From assembly GCF_021233415.1 (NCBI RefSeq), contig NZ_CP089466.1, positions 1,054,001-1,118,000 of the forward strand: a stretch of 64,000 nucleotides of DNA. Direction: 5' to 3'. Origin of the DNA: Halobacterium litoreum. Lineage in GTDB: Archaea; Halobacteriota; Halobacteria; Halobacteriales; Halobacteriaceae. Under the pieces are notes generated by a model. It saw only the letters and a list, made by a program, of their open reading frames with translations. It did not search any database and was not told where the DNA came from. Shown piece after piece: positions 1 through 8,055 of the stretch. How positions within the stretch are numbered: position 1 is the stretch's first letter; each line of letters starts with the position of its first letter. The translations under genes were made by a program, and so were the position numbers.

Positions 1-2
1 GC

Positions 3-461
3 ATCCTGCTCGCCGCCGTCATCCTGATGTTCGCGTCCTCGATTCAGAACGCCGTCACCGTCCTCGGCGTCGCGTCGTTCATCACCGCGACGTTCGGGAA
101 CATCCCGGCGTTCGTCGTGCCCGTCGTCGTCTTCCTCACCACGGCGTTCGTGAGTTTCTCCGACGGGTCGTCGTGGTCGACGTACGGCATCATGTTCCCC
201 ATCGCGATTCCGCTCGCGTTCGCGACGGGCGCGAACCTCCCGCTCGTGCTCGGGGCGGTGTTCAGCGGCGGCATCTTCGGCGACCACTCGTCGCCGATCA
301 GCGACACCACGGTGCTGGCGTCCTCGACGTCCGGCAGCGACCACATGGTCCACGTGCGCTCCCAGATTCCGTACGCCGTCATCACCGCCGCCATCACCGC
401 GGCGCTGTTCCTCCTGTTCGGGTTCGTGTTGCCCGAGGGATTCCGCGTCATCCCGTACTGA
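3..461 (+). CDS. nhaC: NhaC-family Na+/H+ antiporter, C-terminal part (5' end outside window)
   Basis: The visible 152 residues are hydrophobic with about four membrane segments and contain GDHSSPISDTTVLAS, the conserved discontinuous-helix motif of the NhaC family. The family exchanges cytoplasmic Na+ for external H+ across the membrane, which fits a halophile's need to export sodium. The reading frame is open to the window edge, so the gene begins upstream. It ends at a TGA at 459-461 and the next gene starts about 100 bases later on the same strand. The family call is firm; the exact ion specificity is inferred. Confidence 0.9.
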   Translation: MLLAAVILMFASSIQNAVTVLGVASFITATFGNIPAFVVPVVVFLTTAFVSFSDGSSWSTYGIMFPIAIPLAFATGANLPLVLGAVFSGGIFGDHSSPISDTTVLASSTSGSDHMVHVRSQIPYAVITAAITAALFLLFGFVLPEGFRVIPY

Positions 462-568
462 CGGGACGACGCGGGTAGCCGGCCGCGACTGCGCCTGCGT
501 CCGGCCACCACGTCGCTGCGAGCCTGAAACCCGATTCAAGACGGTTCGCGCCGTTGTCACGTTCTGCC

Positions 569-1621
569 ATGCGAGCATTCGTGATGAACGGCATCGGCGA
601 GACCGGGTTCGCAGAGAAAGACCGCCCCGAACCGGGGCCGACGGACGCGATTCTCCGCCCGACGAAGGCGTTGGTCTGCACGTCGGACGTCCACACCGTC
701 CACGGCGCAATCGGGGAGCGCGAGAACCTCACGCTCGGCCACGAGGTGGTGGGGACCGTCGACGAGGTGGGCGACTCTGTCACCGACTTCGCGCCCGGCG
801 ACAGGGTCGTCGTCGGCGCCATCACGCCCGACTGGGGGTCGGCGGCCGCCCAAGACGGCCACCCCTCGCAGTCCGGCGCGGCCCTCGGCGGGTGGAAGTT
901 CGCGAACGAGAAAGACGGCGTGTTCGCCGAGTACGTCCACGTCAACGAGGCGGACGCGAACCTCGCGCCCATCCCGGAGTCGGTTACCGACGAGGAGGCC
1001 GCCTACGTCACCGACATGATGAGTACCGGCTTCATGGGCGCCGAGCACGCCGACATTCCCGTGGGTGGCACGGTCGCCGTGTTCGCGCAGGGGCCGGTCG
1101 GCCTGATGGCGACGAAGGGCGCGGACCTGCAGGGCGCGGGCCGCATCTTCGCCGTGGAGACGGTGCAGTCCCGGCAGGACCTCGCGAAGCAGTACGGCGC
1201 CGACGAAATCGTCGACTTCGCCGAGGGCGACCCGGTCGAACAGATACGCGAACGCACCGACGGCGAGGGCGTCGACGCCGCCATCGAGGCCCTCGGGTCG
1301 AGCGAGACGCTCGAACAGTGCGTCGCCGCCGTGAAGCCCGGCGGCACCGTCTCGAACGTCGGCTACCACGGCGAGGGCGAGTACGTGAACCTCCCGCGCG
1401 AGGACTGGGGCGTCGGCATGGCCGAGAAGGACATCGTGACGGGGCTCTGTCCGGGCGGCCGCCTGCGCCTCGAACGCCTGCTCGCGCTCATCGACTCCGG
1501 ACGCGTCGACCCGACGCCGATGACCACACACGAGTTCGCGTTCGAGAACACGGACGAGGCCTTCGAGTTGATGGAGTCCAAGGAGGACGGCGTCATCAAG
1601 CCCCTGATAACGTTCGAGTGA
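569..1621 (+). CDS. Zinc-dependent secondary alcohol dehydrogenase (TbADH/isopropanol type)
   Basis: Medium-chain dehydrogenase/reductase of 350 residues that closely follows the Thermoanaerobacter-type secondary alcohol dehydrogenase. It keeps the CTSDxHTV, GAIGER, ITPDW, GWKF and CPGGRLR blocks. The likely catalytic zinc ligands are Cys37, His58 and Asp149, and the structural-zinc lobe is absent as in that subfamily. The nucleotide loop is AQGPVG. Residue Glu197 stands where NADP-dependent TbADH has Gly198, so NAD use is possible (inference). I chose the ATG at 569; a TTG at 554 is in frame but adds residues not expected for the family. Reaction: reversible oxidation of secondary alcohols to ketones in the cytoplasm. 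Confidence 0.88.
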   Translation: MRAFVMNGIGETGFAEKDRPEPGPTDAILRPTKALVCTSDVHTVHGAIGERENLTLGHEVVGTVDEVGDSVTDFAPGDRVVVGAITPDWGSAAAQDGHPSQSGAALGGWKFANEKDGVFAEYVHVNEADANLAPIPESVTDEEAAYVTDMMSTGFMGAEHADIPVGGTVAVFAQGPVGLMATKGADLQGAGRIFAVETVQSRQDLAKQYGADEIVDFAEGDPVEQIRERTDGEGVDAAIEALGSSETLEQCVAAVKPGGTVSNVGYHGEGEYVNLPREDWGVGMAEKDIVTGLCPGGRLRLERLLALIDSGRVDPTPMTTHEFAFENTDEAFELMESKEDGVIKPLITFE

Positions 1622-1626
1622 CGGCG

Positions 1627-1641
1627 GTAACGCGGAGTTAC
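1627..1641. promoter_or_regulatory. Small inverted repeat GTAAC-N5-GTTAC
   Basis: Five-base perfect arms with a five-base spacer lie six bases after the alcohol dehydrogenase stop and about 50 bases before the next start. It could be a weak terminator hairpin or an operator for the following small genes. Only the symmetry is seen. Confidence 0.3.
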
Positions 1642-1692
1642 GTCGGCCGCCACACTCCATAACAAACGCCGCTCGCGCCGTGGGTTGGCGTG

Positions 1693-1914
1693 ATGAGCGA
1701 ATCAGACCCAACGACCGAGCGAATCGAGGAGACGACGACGTGGCCCGACCTCGCAATCGGACTCTACGACCGACTCACCGGACGCGGCGCCGAAATCGTC
1801 TACGAGTTCGACGACCTCGACGTGGACGTCCCGAGTGGCACCGGCGACGACGCCGAACACGCGCACTGGCACGTGGACGGCACGGTCCGCGTCACGACCC
1901 GTGAACGCGAGTGA
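1693..1914 (+). CDS. Conserved small haloarchaeal protein, unknown function
   Basis: Acidic soluble protein of 73 residues with no membrane segment or cysteine. It contains the block IGLYDRLTGRGAEIVYEFDD and ends in a short HAHWHVDGTV strand-like region, a pattern I recall from small conserved haloarchaeal proteins. A GTG at 1690 directly precedes the ATG at 1693; the ATG was chosen. The stop overlaps the GTG start of the next gene by 14 bases, so the two are probably translated together. No function can be assigned. Confidence 0.7.
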   Translation: MSESDPTTERIEETTTWPDLAIGLYDRLTGRGAEIVYEFDDLDVDVPSGTGDDAEHAHWHVDGTVRVTTRERE

Positions 1915-2314
1915 GTCGCCCACGCCGACCTGGCGCGGCGAACCGCTCTCCGTGACCACCGACCTCTCGGTGTCCGTCGACGGCACCGACGTGGGCGTCG
2001 AGTCGACGGGCGACCGGGTGCTCGTGGACGTGCCGGCGCTCGGCGCCGCCGTCGACGTGCTCCGGAGCGTCCCCCGGGAGCGCCTCACCGGCTTCTCCGC
2101 GGCGCTCCGGGCCGCCGACGTCACCGTCGAGGTCCGCGTCCGGGAGTCGCCGGTCGCGATTCTCGGAGCGGACGCGCGCGCCGGTCCGGTGTCTCGGCGA
2201 CTGGGCGTCGCGCCCGCCGAGTTCCGCGTCGGCGGTGCGCTCGTCGCCGTCGCCCGCGGCGCCGGCGCGTCGGTCGCGGAAGCCCGCCGCCTGCTCGACG
2301 CGCTCGCGTCGTAG
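1901..2314 (+). CDS. Conserved haloarchaeal protein, unknown function
   Basis: Predicted 137-residue protein rich in Val, Ala, Arg and Asp, with alternating beta-rich segments in the first half and a helical C-terminus (GASVAEARRLLDAL). I placed the start at the GTG at 1901, which overlaps the stop of the preceding gene, because the longer frame from 1835 would lie almost wholly inside that gene. No signal peptide or known catalytic motif is visible. The overlap suggests co-translation with the 73-residue protein upstream. Confidence 0.6.
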   Translation: MNASESPTPTWRGEPLSVTTDLSVSVDGTDVGVESTGDRVLVDVPALGAAVDVLRSVPRERLTGFSAALRAADVTVEVRVRESPVAILGADARAGPVSRRLGVAPAEFRVGGALVAVARGAGASVAEARRLLDALAS

Positions 2315-2354
2315 GCGACGGCTACTTTTCTCGGTTCGAGTCGTCGTCTCGGGT

Positions 2355-2549
2355 ATGCTCCTGCGCATCCTCGCCGCGGTGACCGGTCTCTTCGAACTCC
2401 TCGTCCCCCGGCAGTTCGTGGACTGGTGGATGGGAGTCGCGACCGACGACGACGGCGACCTGAAACCGTGGGTGTACACCGTCGCCCGCGTCGAGGGTGC
2501 CGTCCTCCTGCTGTGGGCGCTCACGAGAGGCTGGCGCGAACGCGACTGA
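2355..2549 (+). CDS. Small membrane protein
   Basis: A 64-residue protein starting at ATG 2355. Residues 2-20 (LLRILAAVTGLFELLVPRQF) form a hydrophobic helix and residues about 42-57 (VYTVARVEGAVLLLWAL) a second, with an acidic loop DDDGD between them. This two-helix hairpin is common among small conserved haloarchaeal membrane proteins. It follows the previous gene by 40 bases on the same strand. Function unknown. Confidence 0.65.
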   Translation: MLLRILAAVTGLFELLVPRQFVDWWMGVATDDDGDLKPWVYTVARVEGAVLLLWALTRGWRERD

Positions 2550-2570
2550 GACTCTCTCGCACACCGAGAC

Positions 2571-2580
2571 AAAACTTATT
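2571..2580 (+). promoter_or_regulatory. Basal promoter (TATA element) of the 2.6-3.3 kb transcript
   Basis: AAAACTTATT stands out from the G+C-rich surroundings and matches the haloarchaeal TATA pattern. It would direct initiation about 25 bases downstream, before the possible small ORF at 2647 and the gene at 2930. Confidence 0.5.
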
Positions 2581-2646
2581 GTACGGGGGCAGAATTTACG
2601 AGTCACACTGCGACTCGGAGCGACCGAGTCCACCGGGTGACCGATA

Positions 2647-2775
2647 ATGACCGCAACGACATCCCGCGCCACCGACTCTCCCTCGATTAGTGGGGAGTCC
2701 GCGTGTGCTCGCGTGGGATTCGTCGCGGCCGGATATCACCCGAACGCGCAGTCCGCGTCCACCCTCGCCGCGTGA
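2647..2775 (+). CDS. Possible 42-residue small protein
   Basis: An ATG frame of 42 codons, preceded at a usable distance by GGTGA (a Shine-Dalgarno-like match) and by the TATA element at 2571-2580. The product is Ser/Ala/Thr-rich with one cysteine and no recognisable motif. It may be a real small protein, a leader peptide for the gene at 2930, or chance. Evidence is limited to the start context. Confidence 0.25.
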   Translation: MTATTSRATDSPSISGESACARVGFVAAGYHPNAQSASTLAA

Positions 2776-2929
2776 AGCGGCGATTCACCCCGGGGAGGAC
2801 GCGGACGCCGTCGACACCTACCGACGGCACTGCGTGTTCTTCTCCGGAACCCTACGCGTGAGCGCGGGCTGCCCGCTCCCGACGGGCCGGCCCCGTGGTC
2901 CCACCGAGTTCGACTCTCGGCGGGAGCCT

Positions 2930-3271
2930 ATGGCAGCAGCCAGCCAGACGGTCCGCGTCGTCGCGGACCTCACGATGCACGTATCGCGCAACGCCGCCGG
3001 CGACCTCGAAGCCGGCGCGGAGAGCGTCGTCACCCGAATCGACGCCGTCGGCAGCGTCGAACGCGTCGACGTGACTGACCTCCGCCCCCGGCTCAACGAC
3101 CTGCAGGTCGACGCAACCATCGAGGCGACCCTCGACGTGGACGACGCGCCGGACACCGAAGCCGCCACGCGAGAAGCCCTCATCGACGGCTTCGGCGTCG
3201 ACAGCGTCGACGACCTGCAACTCGACCGCGCCGTCGTCCCGCCCGGCGAACCCGTCCAAGAGGTGGGTTAG
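2930..3271 (+). CDS. Conserved hypothetical protein, probable small alpha/beta domain
   Basis: The 113-residue product begins at ATG 2930 (MAAASQTVRVVADL). It has alternating beta strands and helices, TVRVVADLTMHV near the start and DLQVDATIEATLDV in the middle, and an acidic C-terminus. It is likely a small cytoplasmic domain. The frame can be extended upstream to 2690, but that stretch has low-quality composition and crosses the probable leader, so it was not used. Function unknown. Confidence 0.6.
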   Translation: MAAASQTVRVVADLTMHVSRNAAGDLEAGAESVVTRIDAVGSVERVDVTDLRPRLNDLQVDATIEATLDVDDAPDTEAATREALIDGFGVDSVDDLQLDRAVVPPGEPVQEVG

Positions 3272-3314
3272 CCGGGACAGCGAACCGAACCGCAGAAGAA
3301 TCGACCGAGAGCCG

Positions 3315-4328
3315 CTACCCGCGCCACTCCAGCGCGGTCGCCGCCCACGTGTAGCCGGTGCCGGCCGCGAGGAACAACACCGTGTCCCCGGACTCGACGT
3401 TCCCGGCCCGTACGCCCTCGTCGAGTGCGAGCGCCTGGTCCACGCTCTGGACGTGCCCGTACTCGTCGAGGTAGTGGTGGGCGTCCTCGCCCACGCCCAG
3501 TTCGTCGGTCAGCCAGTCGTGGAACGACCGCTTCATGTGCGTCAGCGCCACGAAATCGAGGTCCTCGCGCGTCAGCCCCGAGCGCTCCAGCGCGTCGTCC
3601 GCGACGTCGAGGAAGTTCGGGCCGCTGACGGGCGCGATTCGCTCCTTCATGTCGTCCGAGGCGACGGTGAGCGCGTGCAGCCCGGCGTCCACCGTCTCCC
3701 GCGACGGCGGGCGCTCCGACCCGCCAGCGGGCATGATTACGTCCTCCGAGAAACTGCCGTCCGTGAGCGCGGCGGACTCGTGGACGACCGCTCGCGTGCG
3801 GTCGCCGGCGTCCCGCTCCAGCACGAACGCGGACGCGCCGCTCCCGAAGTTGAACATGAAGGAGGCGTCCTCGTCGCCGTAGTCCACGAGGTCCTCCTCG
3901 CGGCTCGCGGACACCAACAGGGCGGTGTCCACGTCGCCGGTCTGGAGTTGGGCGCGCGTCTGCCGAATCGCGAGGGGCGCGCCCGCACACAGCGTGTAAC
4001 TCTCGGTCGCGTACGCCGCATCGGCGCCGAGGCGCTCGGCGACGTTCGCGGCCGCCGACCACACCACGTAGTCCTTGAACTCGCTCCCGTGGTAGAGCAC
4101 CAAATCGAGTTCTTCGGGGGCCACGTCGGCGTCCGCGAGCGCGTCTTCGGCCGCCTCGACGCACATGTCGGTCGCGTGGTCGGCGTCCGGCGGACAGACG
4201 TGTTTCCGTTCGATGCCCATCTTCTCCACGACGACCGCCTCGGGAATCCCGCTCTCCGCGGCGATTTCCTCGCCGGTCACCGTCTCGTCGGGCGTGTAGA
4301 CGCCGTAGCCGGTGAGACAGACGGTCAT
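3315..4328 (-). CDS. KAS III / HMG-CoA-synthase-like thiolase-fold acyltransferase
   Basis: A 337-residue thiolase-superfamily protein of the FabH type. The nucleophile is Cys114 in YTLCAGAP and the second catalytic residue is probably His264 in LTHMKR. The usual third residue, Asn of the YGN motif, is replaced by His292 in EYGHVQSVDQ. Such enzymes condense an acyl-CoA with a second thioester or transfer acyl groups; the substrate cannot be read here. The start ATG overlaps the livM stop as ATGA, so this is the last gene of the ABC transporter operon. Its presence there suggests that the imported compound is handled as a CoA ester (inference). Confidence 0.8.
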   Translation of the reverse strand: MTVCLTGYGVYTPDETVTGEEIAAESGIPEAVVVEKMGIERKHVCPPDADHATDMCVEAAEDALADADVAPEELDLVLYHGSEFKDYVVWSAAANVAERLGADAAYATESYTLCAGAPLAIRQTRAQLQTGDVDTALLVSASREEDLVDYGDEDASFMFNFGSGASAFVLERDAGDRTRAVVHESAALTDGSFSEDVIMPAGGSERPPSRETVDAGLHALTVASDDMKERIAPVSGPNFLDVADDALERSGLTREDLDFVALTHMKRSFHDWLTDELGVGEDAHHYLDEYGHVQSVDQALALDEGVRAGNVESGDTVLFLAAGTGYTWAATALEWRG

Positions 4329-5605
4329 CGCTTGAACCTCGCGAGGTACGCCGGGAGTTGCTTCGCGACGGTGCCGCCGAGGCGGTCGCGCAGCGCGCCG
4401 AGCAGGCCGCCGGGCACGTACAGCACGAACATCACGAACACGACGCCGAGGTAGAGCGCGGCGTGCCCGTTCAGGAACGTCTCGATGCCCTGCCCGACGG
4501 TCATCCCGTTCAGAATCGGCGTTTCGAGCACGCCGGCGGGCACGTAGTCACGGAGCAGCGGGAGCAGGCCGCCGCCGCCCCCGGTCTTCGAGAGGAACTC
4601 GCGGATGCTCCGGTCGAACAGCCGACCGTACAGCGGCCCGGCGAGCGTGCCGAACCCGCCGATGATGGAGGCCAGCAGGGCGTCCCCGCTGACGAGGAAG
4701 TAAAGCGAGTTGTCCGGCGTGACCGACCGCCGGTAGCCCGCGAACAGGCCGCCCGCGATGCCGGCGAAGAAGCCGCTCGCGGCGAACGCCGCGAGTTTGT
4801 ACCGGAACGTGTCGTAGCCGACCGCGCGGGCGCGCTCCTCGTTCTCGCGGATGGCGACGAGCACGCGACCGAACGGCGAGTGTACCATGCGCTGCATCGC
4901 GAGGTAGCAGACCAGCACCACGAGGCCGACCATGTAGTACGACACTTCGGTCGCGCCGAGGTCGAGGAACAACAAGTCGAGTTCGTCCCCGCGGAGCGGG
5001 CCGATTGCGAAGTTCAGCGCGTCCACGAACGGCACGCCGATTTCGAAGCCCTCGGGGTGGAGGCTGTTGCTGACGGAGACGCCGTCACGGGGGTTCGACC
5101 CGAGGTAGTCCCAGTCCCGCATCAGCACGTACAGCACCTGCGCGAACCCGAGGGTTATCATCGCGAAGTAGACGCCGGAGAGCCGGAACGACACCGACCC
5201 GATGACGACGGCGAGCAGCGCCGCGAGCACGCCCGCGAGCAGCAGACTCACCATGAACGGCGTGCCCGCCGGGAGCAGCGGAATCTTCCCGCTGGCGACG
5301 AGCACGACGAAGTAGCCGCCCGCGCCGTAGAACGCGGCGTGGCCGAACGACAGGTAGCCCGTGTAGCCGCTGATGAAGTCGAAACTCATCGCGAACAGCC
5401 CGAAGTAGAACACCGCAATCATCGTCTCCGTCTGCGGGAGGAACGCCTCGAACTCGGCGACGCCGCCGAGGAACGAGTAAATCAGCGGGTAGACCCCGAA
5501 GAACGCCACCACGAGCAGGTGCGCGACGTGGTCGCGGGCGTACTGCCGGACCCAACTCGTTTCGGCGTCGGTCGCGTCCTCGCGACCGACCGACTCGGTG
5601 CTAAT
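4325..5605 (-). CDS. livM: Branched-chain amino acid-type ABC permease LivM, apparent ATT start
   Basis: LivM-family inner permease with about nine to ten membrane segments and the conserved YTGYLSFGHAAFYGAGGY and SIIGGFGTLAGP blocks that contact the ATPases. No ATG, GTG or TTG occurs between the in-frame stop at 5621-5623 and the GTG at 5512, yet the intervening 31 codons encode a family-like leader (SWVRQYARDHVAHLL) running into the first helix. An ATT at 5605-5603 overlaps the livH stop and has GGAGGTG seven bases upstream, the same spacing as livF. I take ATT as the start (426 residues). The GTG at 5512 would give 395 residues and clip the first membrane helix. Confidence 0.8.
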   Translation of the reverse strand: MSTESVGREDATDAETSWVRQYARDHVAHLLVVAFFGVYPLIYSFLGGVAEFEAFLPQTETMIAVFYFGLFAMSFDFISGYTGYLSFGHAAFYGAGGYFVVLVASGKIPLLPAGTPFMVSLLLAGVLAALLAVVIGSVSFRLSGVYFAMITLGFAQVLYVLMRDWDYLGSNPRDGVSVSNSLHPEGFEIGVPFVDALNFAIGPLRGDELDLLFLDLGATEVSYYMVGLVVLVCYLAMQRMVHSPFGRVLVAIRENEERARAVGYDTFRYKLAAFAASGFFAGIAGGLFAGYRRSVTPDNSLYFLVSGDALLASIIGGFGTLAGPLYGRLFDRSIREFLSKTGGGGGLLPLLRDYVPAGVLETPILNGMTVGQGIETFLNGHAALYLGVVFVMFVLYVPGGLLGALRDRLGGTVAKQLPAYLARFKR

Positions 5606-6578
5606 GGCCGCCCACCTCCGCTAGGCCGGAGATGCCCTGCGGGCGAACGACGAGCACGCCCACGAGGATGAGGAAGACGGTCAGTTCCGGGAGCCCGGAG
5701 AACGTCACGATGCCTTGGTTGAACACGTACGTCATGACTGCATCCACCATACCGACGAGGAGTGCGGCGACGACGGTGCCGCGGAACGACCCGAGGCCGC
5801 CGACGATGACGACGACGAACGCCGGGAGCAGCGTCTCGGACGCGAGCGGGACGCTCGCTCCCCAGACGGAGTCCCACATCAGGAGCGCGCCCGCGAACCC
5901 GGCGAGCGCGGCGCCGAGCGCGAACACGACCGTGAACACGCGGCGCACGTCGACGCCGAGCGCGGCCGCCATCTCGTCGTCCTCGCTGCCGGCGCGCACG
6001 ACGAGGCCGTACCGCGTTCGGTTCAGGAACGCCCACACCGCGGCGACGGTGAGGACGCCCCACGCGATCTGGAACAACTGGAGGTTGCCGACGGACGCGC
6101 CGAGCACGTCCACGGACTGCCCCATCACGGGCGGTTTCGTGGAGAGCGCGGCGCGCCAGTCGGCCCGCGGCTGGACGCCGTAGAACAACACGACGATGCG
6201 CGCGAGTTCGTCGATGACCAGCGTCACGCCGAACGTCAGCAGAATCTGGTAGACCGGCGGCCGGTCGTACAGTTTCCGGATGAGGCCGACCTCCATCGCG
6301 GCGCCGACGCCGCCGACGAGGACGGCCGCGACGACCGCGGCGAGGAAGAACCACGCGAACGCGGCCGTGCCGCCGCCCGAGAACGTCACCATCACGAGGC
6401 CGGCGACGTACGCGCCGAGCATCGTCAGGGAGCCGTGGGCGAAGTTCAGCACGCCGAGCAGCCCGAAGATGAGCGTCAGGCCGAGCGCCATCATCGCGTA
6501 CAGCGACGCCTTCGCGAGGCCGTTGACGAACACCTCGAAGACCGCGGTCGCATCGAGCGCGGCGACTGTCGCGGTCAC
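5601..6578 (-). CDS. livH: Branched-chain amino acid-type ABC permease LivH
   Basis: A 325-residue polytopic permease with about eight helices and the LivH blocks LGLTLIFGLLGVLNFAHG near the N-terminus and VVIVGGLGSFRGT in the last third. It pairs with LivM to form the membrane channel of a HAAT-family importer. The GTG start at 6578 overlaps the livF stop (GTGA) and has GGAGGT seven bases upstream. A longer open frame to 7286 exists but runs through livF and was rejected. Confidence 0.9.
   Translation of the reverse strand: MTATVAALDATAVFEVFVNGLAKASLYAMMALGLTLIFGLLGVLNFAHGSLTMLGAYVAGLVMVTFSGGGTAAFAWFFLAAVVAAVLVGGVGAAMEVGLIRKLYDRPPVYQILLTFGVTLVIDELARIVVLFYGVQPRADWRAALSTKPPVMGQSVDVLGASVGNLQLFQIAWGVLTVAAVWAFLNRTRYGLVVRAGSEDDEMAAALGVDVRRVFTVVFALGAALAGFAGALLMWDSVWGASVPLASETLLPAFVVVIVGGLGSFRGTVVAALLVGMVDAVMTYVFNQGIVTFSGLPELTVFLILVGVLVVRPQGISGLAEVGGH
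5603..5619 (-). promoter_or_regulatory. Shine-Dalgarno site and ATT initiation codon of livM
   Basis: On the minus strand GGAGGTG (5619-5613) is followed after seven bases by ATT (5605-5603). The sister gene livF has the identical GGAGGTG and seven-base spacing before its GTG, and livH has GGAGGT seven bases before its GTG. This site decides the start of livM. Confidence 0.65.
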
Positions 6579-7270
6579 GCTGACAACCTCCGGAAGCGCT
6601 CGTCGTCGGTCGTCACGCCCTCCGTGGAGCCCTCGTCGACGACCGTGCCGTGGTCGACGACGTAGAACCGGTCGGCGATGTCGAGGGCGAGCGGGAGGTT
6701 CTGTTCGACCAGCAACAGCGTGGTGTCCTCGGCGACTTCGCGCAGCGAGTTCGCGACGTTCTCGACGATGAGCGGCGCCAGCCCCTCGCTCGGTTCGTCC
6801 ACGAGCAGGAGGTCGTTCTCGCCGACGAGGCCGCGGGCGATGGACAGCATCTGCTGTTGGCCGCCGGACAGCGTGCCGGCGTCGCGGCCCGAGAACTCTT
6901 CGAGGTCCGGGAACGCCTCGTAGGCCGTCTCGAGTCCCTCGCGTTCGCTCTCCCCTTTCGGCACGGAGAGCCGGATGTTCTCCTCGACGGTGAGGTGTGC
7001 GAACACGCGGCGGTCCTCGGGAATCCACCCGACGCCGCGGTCGGCAATCTCGTGGGTGTCGAGGCCGACGACGCTCTCGCCGTCGTAGCGCACGTCGCCC
7101 TCGCGGGGCGGCGTCAACTGGAGAATCGACCGGAGCGTCGTCGTCTTCCCGACGCCGTTCCGCCCGACGAGCGCGACGACTTCGCCACGCTCCACTTCCA
7201 GCGAGACGCCCTCGAGGACGTGGCTCTCGCCGTAGTACGTGTGGATGTCCTCGACTTCGAGCAGGCTCAC
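6575..7270 (-). CDS. livF: ABC transporter ATPase LivF
   Basis: A 231-residue ATPase with Walker A GRNGVGKTT, the family-typical WIPEDRRVF block, signature TLSGGQQQML and Walker B LLLVDEPSEGLAP. It powers import together with LivG. The GTG start at 7270 overlaps the livG stop as GTGA and has GGAGGTG seven bases upstream. Start choice is supported by that site and by the family's usual length of about 235 residues. Confidence 0.93.
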   Translation of the reverse strand: MSLLEVEDIHTYYGESHVLEGVSLEVERGEVVALVGRNGVGKTTTLRSILQLTPPREGDVRYDGESVVGLDTHEIADRGVGWIPEDRRVFAHLTVEENIRLSVPKGESEREGLETAYEAFPDLEEFSGRDAGTLSGGQQQMLSIARGLVGENDLLLVDEPSEGLAPLIVENVANSLREVAEDTTLLLVEQNLPLALDIADRFYVVDHGTVVDEGSTEGVTTDDERFRRLSA

Positions 7271-8055
7271 GCCACCCCACCTCCACTGGAGTCGGCGGCG
7301 TCCTCGCGCTCGTAGCCGCCGAGGTACGCCTGCCGGACGTCCTCGTCGTTGCGCACGTCCTCGGGGGGACCGTCGGCGATGACGGACCCGCGGTCGAGGA
7401 CGACGACGCGGTCGCTGACGTTCATCACGATGTCCATGTTGTGTTCGACCAGGAGCACGGCGTGGTCGCTCGCCACGTCCTCGATGAGGTCGACGATGCG
7501 GTCGACGCTCTCGCTGGACACGCCGGCGTTCGGCTCGTCCAACAGGAGTACGTCCGGGTCGCCCGCGAGCGCGACGCCGACTTCGAGTTGGCGCGCGGCG
7601 CCGTGGCTGAGATTCTCCGCGGTGGTGTCGGCCTCGTCGGCGAGGCCGACGCGTTCGAGGATGCCGTAGGCCTCCTCGTAGTGTTCCTCGAAGGCGTTGA
7701 CGTTCCGGTGGAACTGTCGGCCCGTGTCGGCGTCGGCCTGCGCGGCGACGCGCACGTTCTCGAGGACGGTGTTCGTCGGAAAGATATTCGTAATCTGGTA
7801 CGACCGGTGGACGCCCATGCGCGCCGTCTCCGCCGGGTCGGCGTCGGTCACGTCCCGCCACCCGTCGTCGGTCCGGAGTTCGACGGCGCCGTCGCTGGGC
7901 GCCAGCGTGCCCGTCAGGAGGTTGAAGAACGTCGTCTTCCCCGCTCCGTTCGGGCCGATGAGCGAACACAGTTCGTCGTCGCCGAGTTCGAAGTCGACGT
8001 GGTCGACGGCGACCAGTCCCCCGAACCGGCGGGTCAATCCCCGCGTCCGCAACAT
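7267..8055 (-). CDS. livG: ABC transporter ATPase LivG with unusual signature motif
   Basis: A 262-residue LivG-type ATPase with Walker A GPNGAGKTT, Q-loop region SYQITNIFPTNTV and Walker B VLLLDEPNAGVS. The signature reads LSHGAARQLEVG, in which the usual QQ/QR of LSxGQQR is replaced by AA. The C-terminal LivG extension (YLGGYERED) is present. The ATG directly abuts the stop of the substrate-binding protein gene. It couples ATP hydrolysis to import with LivF. Confidence 0.9.
   Translation of the reverse strand: MLRTRGLTRRFGGLVAVDHVDFELGDDELCSLIGPNGAGKTTFFNLLTGTLAPSDGAVELRTDDGWRDVTDADPAETARMGVHRSYQITNIFPTNTVLENVRVAAQADADTGRQFHRNVNAFEEHYEEAYGILERVGLADEADTTAENLSHGAARQLEVGVALAGDPDVLLLDEPNAGVSSESVDRIVDLIEDVASDHAVLLVEHNMDIVMNVSDRVVVLDRGSVIADGPPEDVRNDEDVRQAYLGGYEREDAADSSGGGVA

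Larger units (their letters stand above)
2550..2929. other. Intergenic region with one promoter and a possible tiny ORF
   Basis: This 380-base gap holds a good haloarchaeal TATA-like element (AAAACTTATT, 2571-2580), so transcription should start near 2605. A 42-codon frame (2647-2775) follows it. The remaining 150 bases up to the next gene look like untranslated leader with no clear repeat or hairpin. Confidence 0.5.

Noticed and set aside
2690-2929. N-terminal extension of the 113-residue protein up to 2690
   Set aside because: The added residues have odd composition and cross the likely leader; ATG 2930 gives a normal start.
5601-7286. 561-residue frame covering livH and livF in one frame
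   Set aside because: The upstream half overlaps livF in another frame; livH has its own GTG and Shine-Dalgarno.
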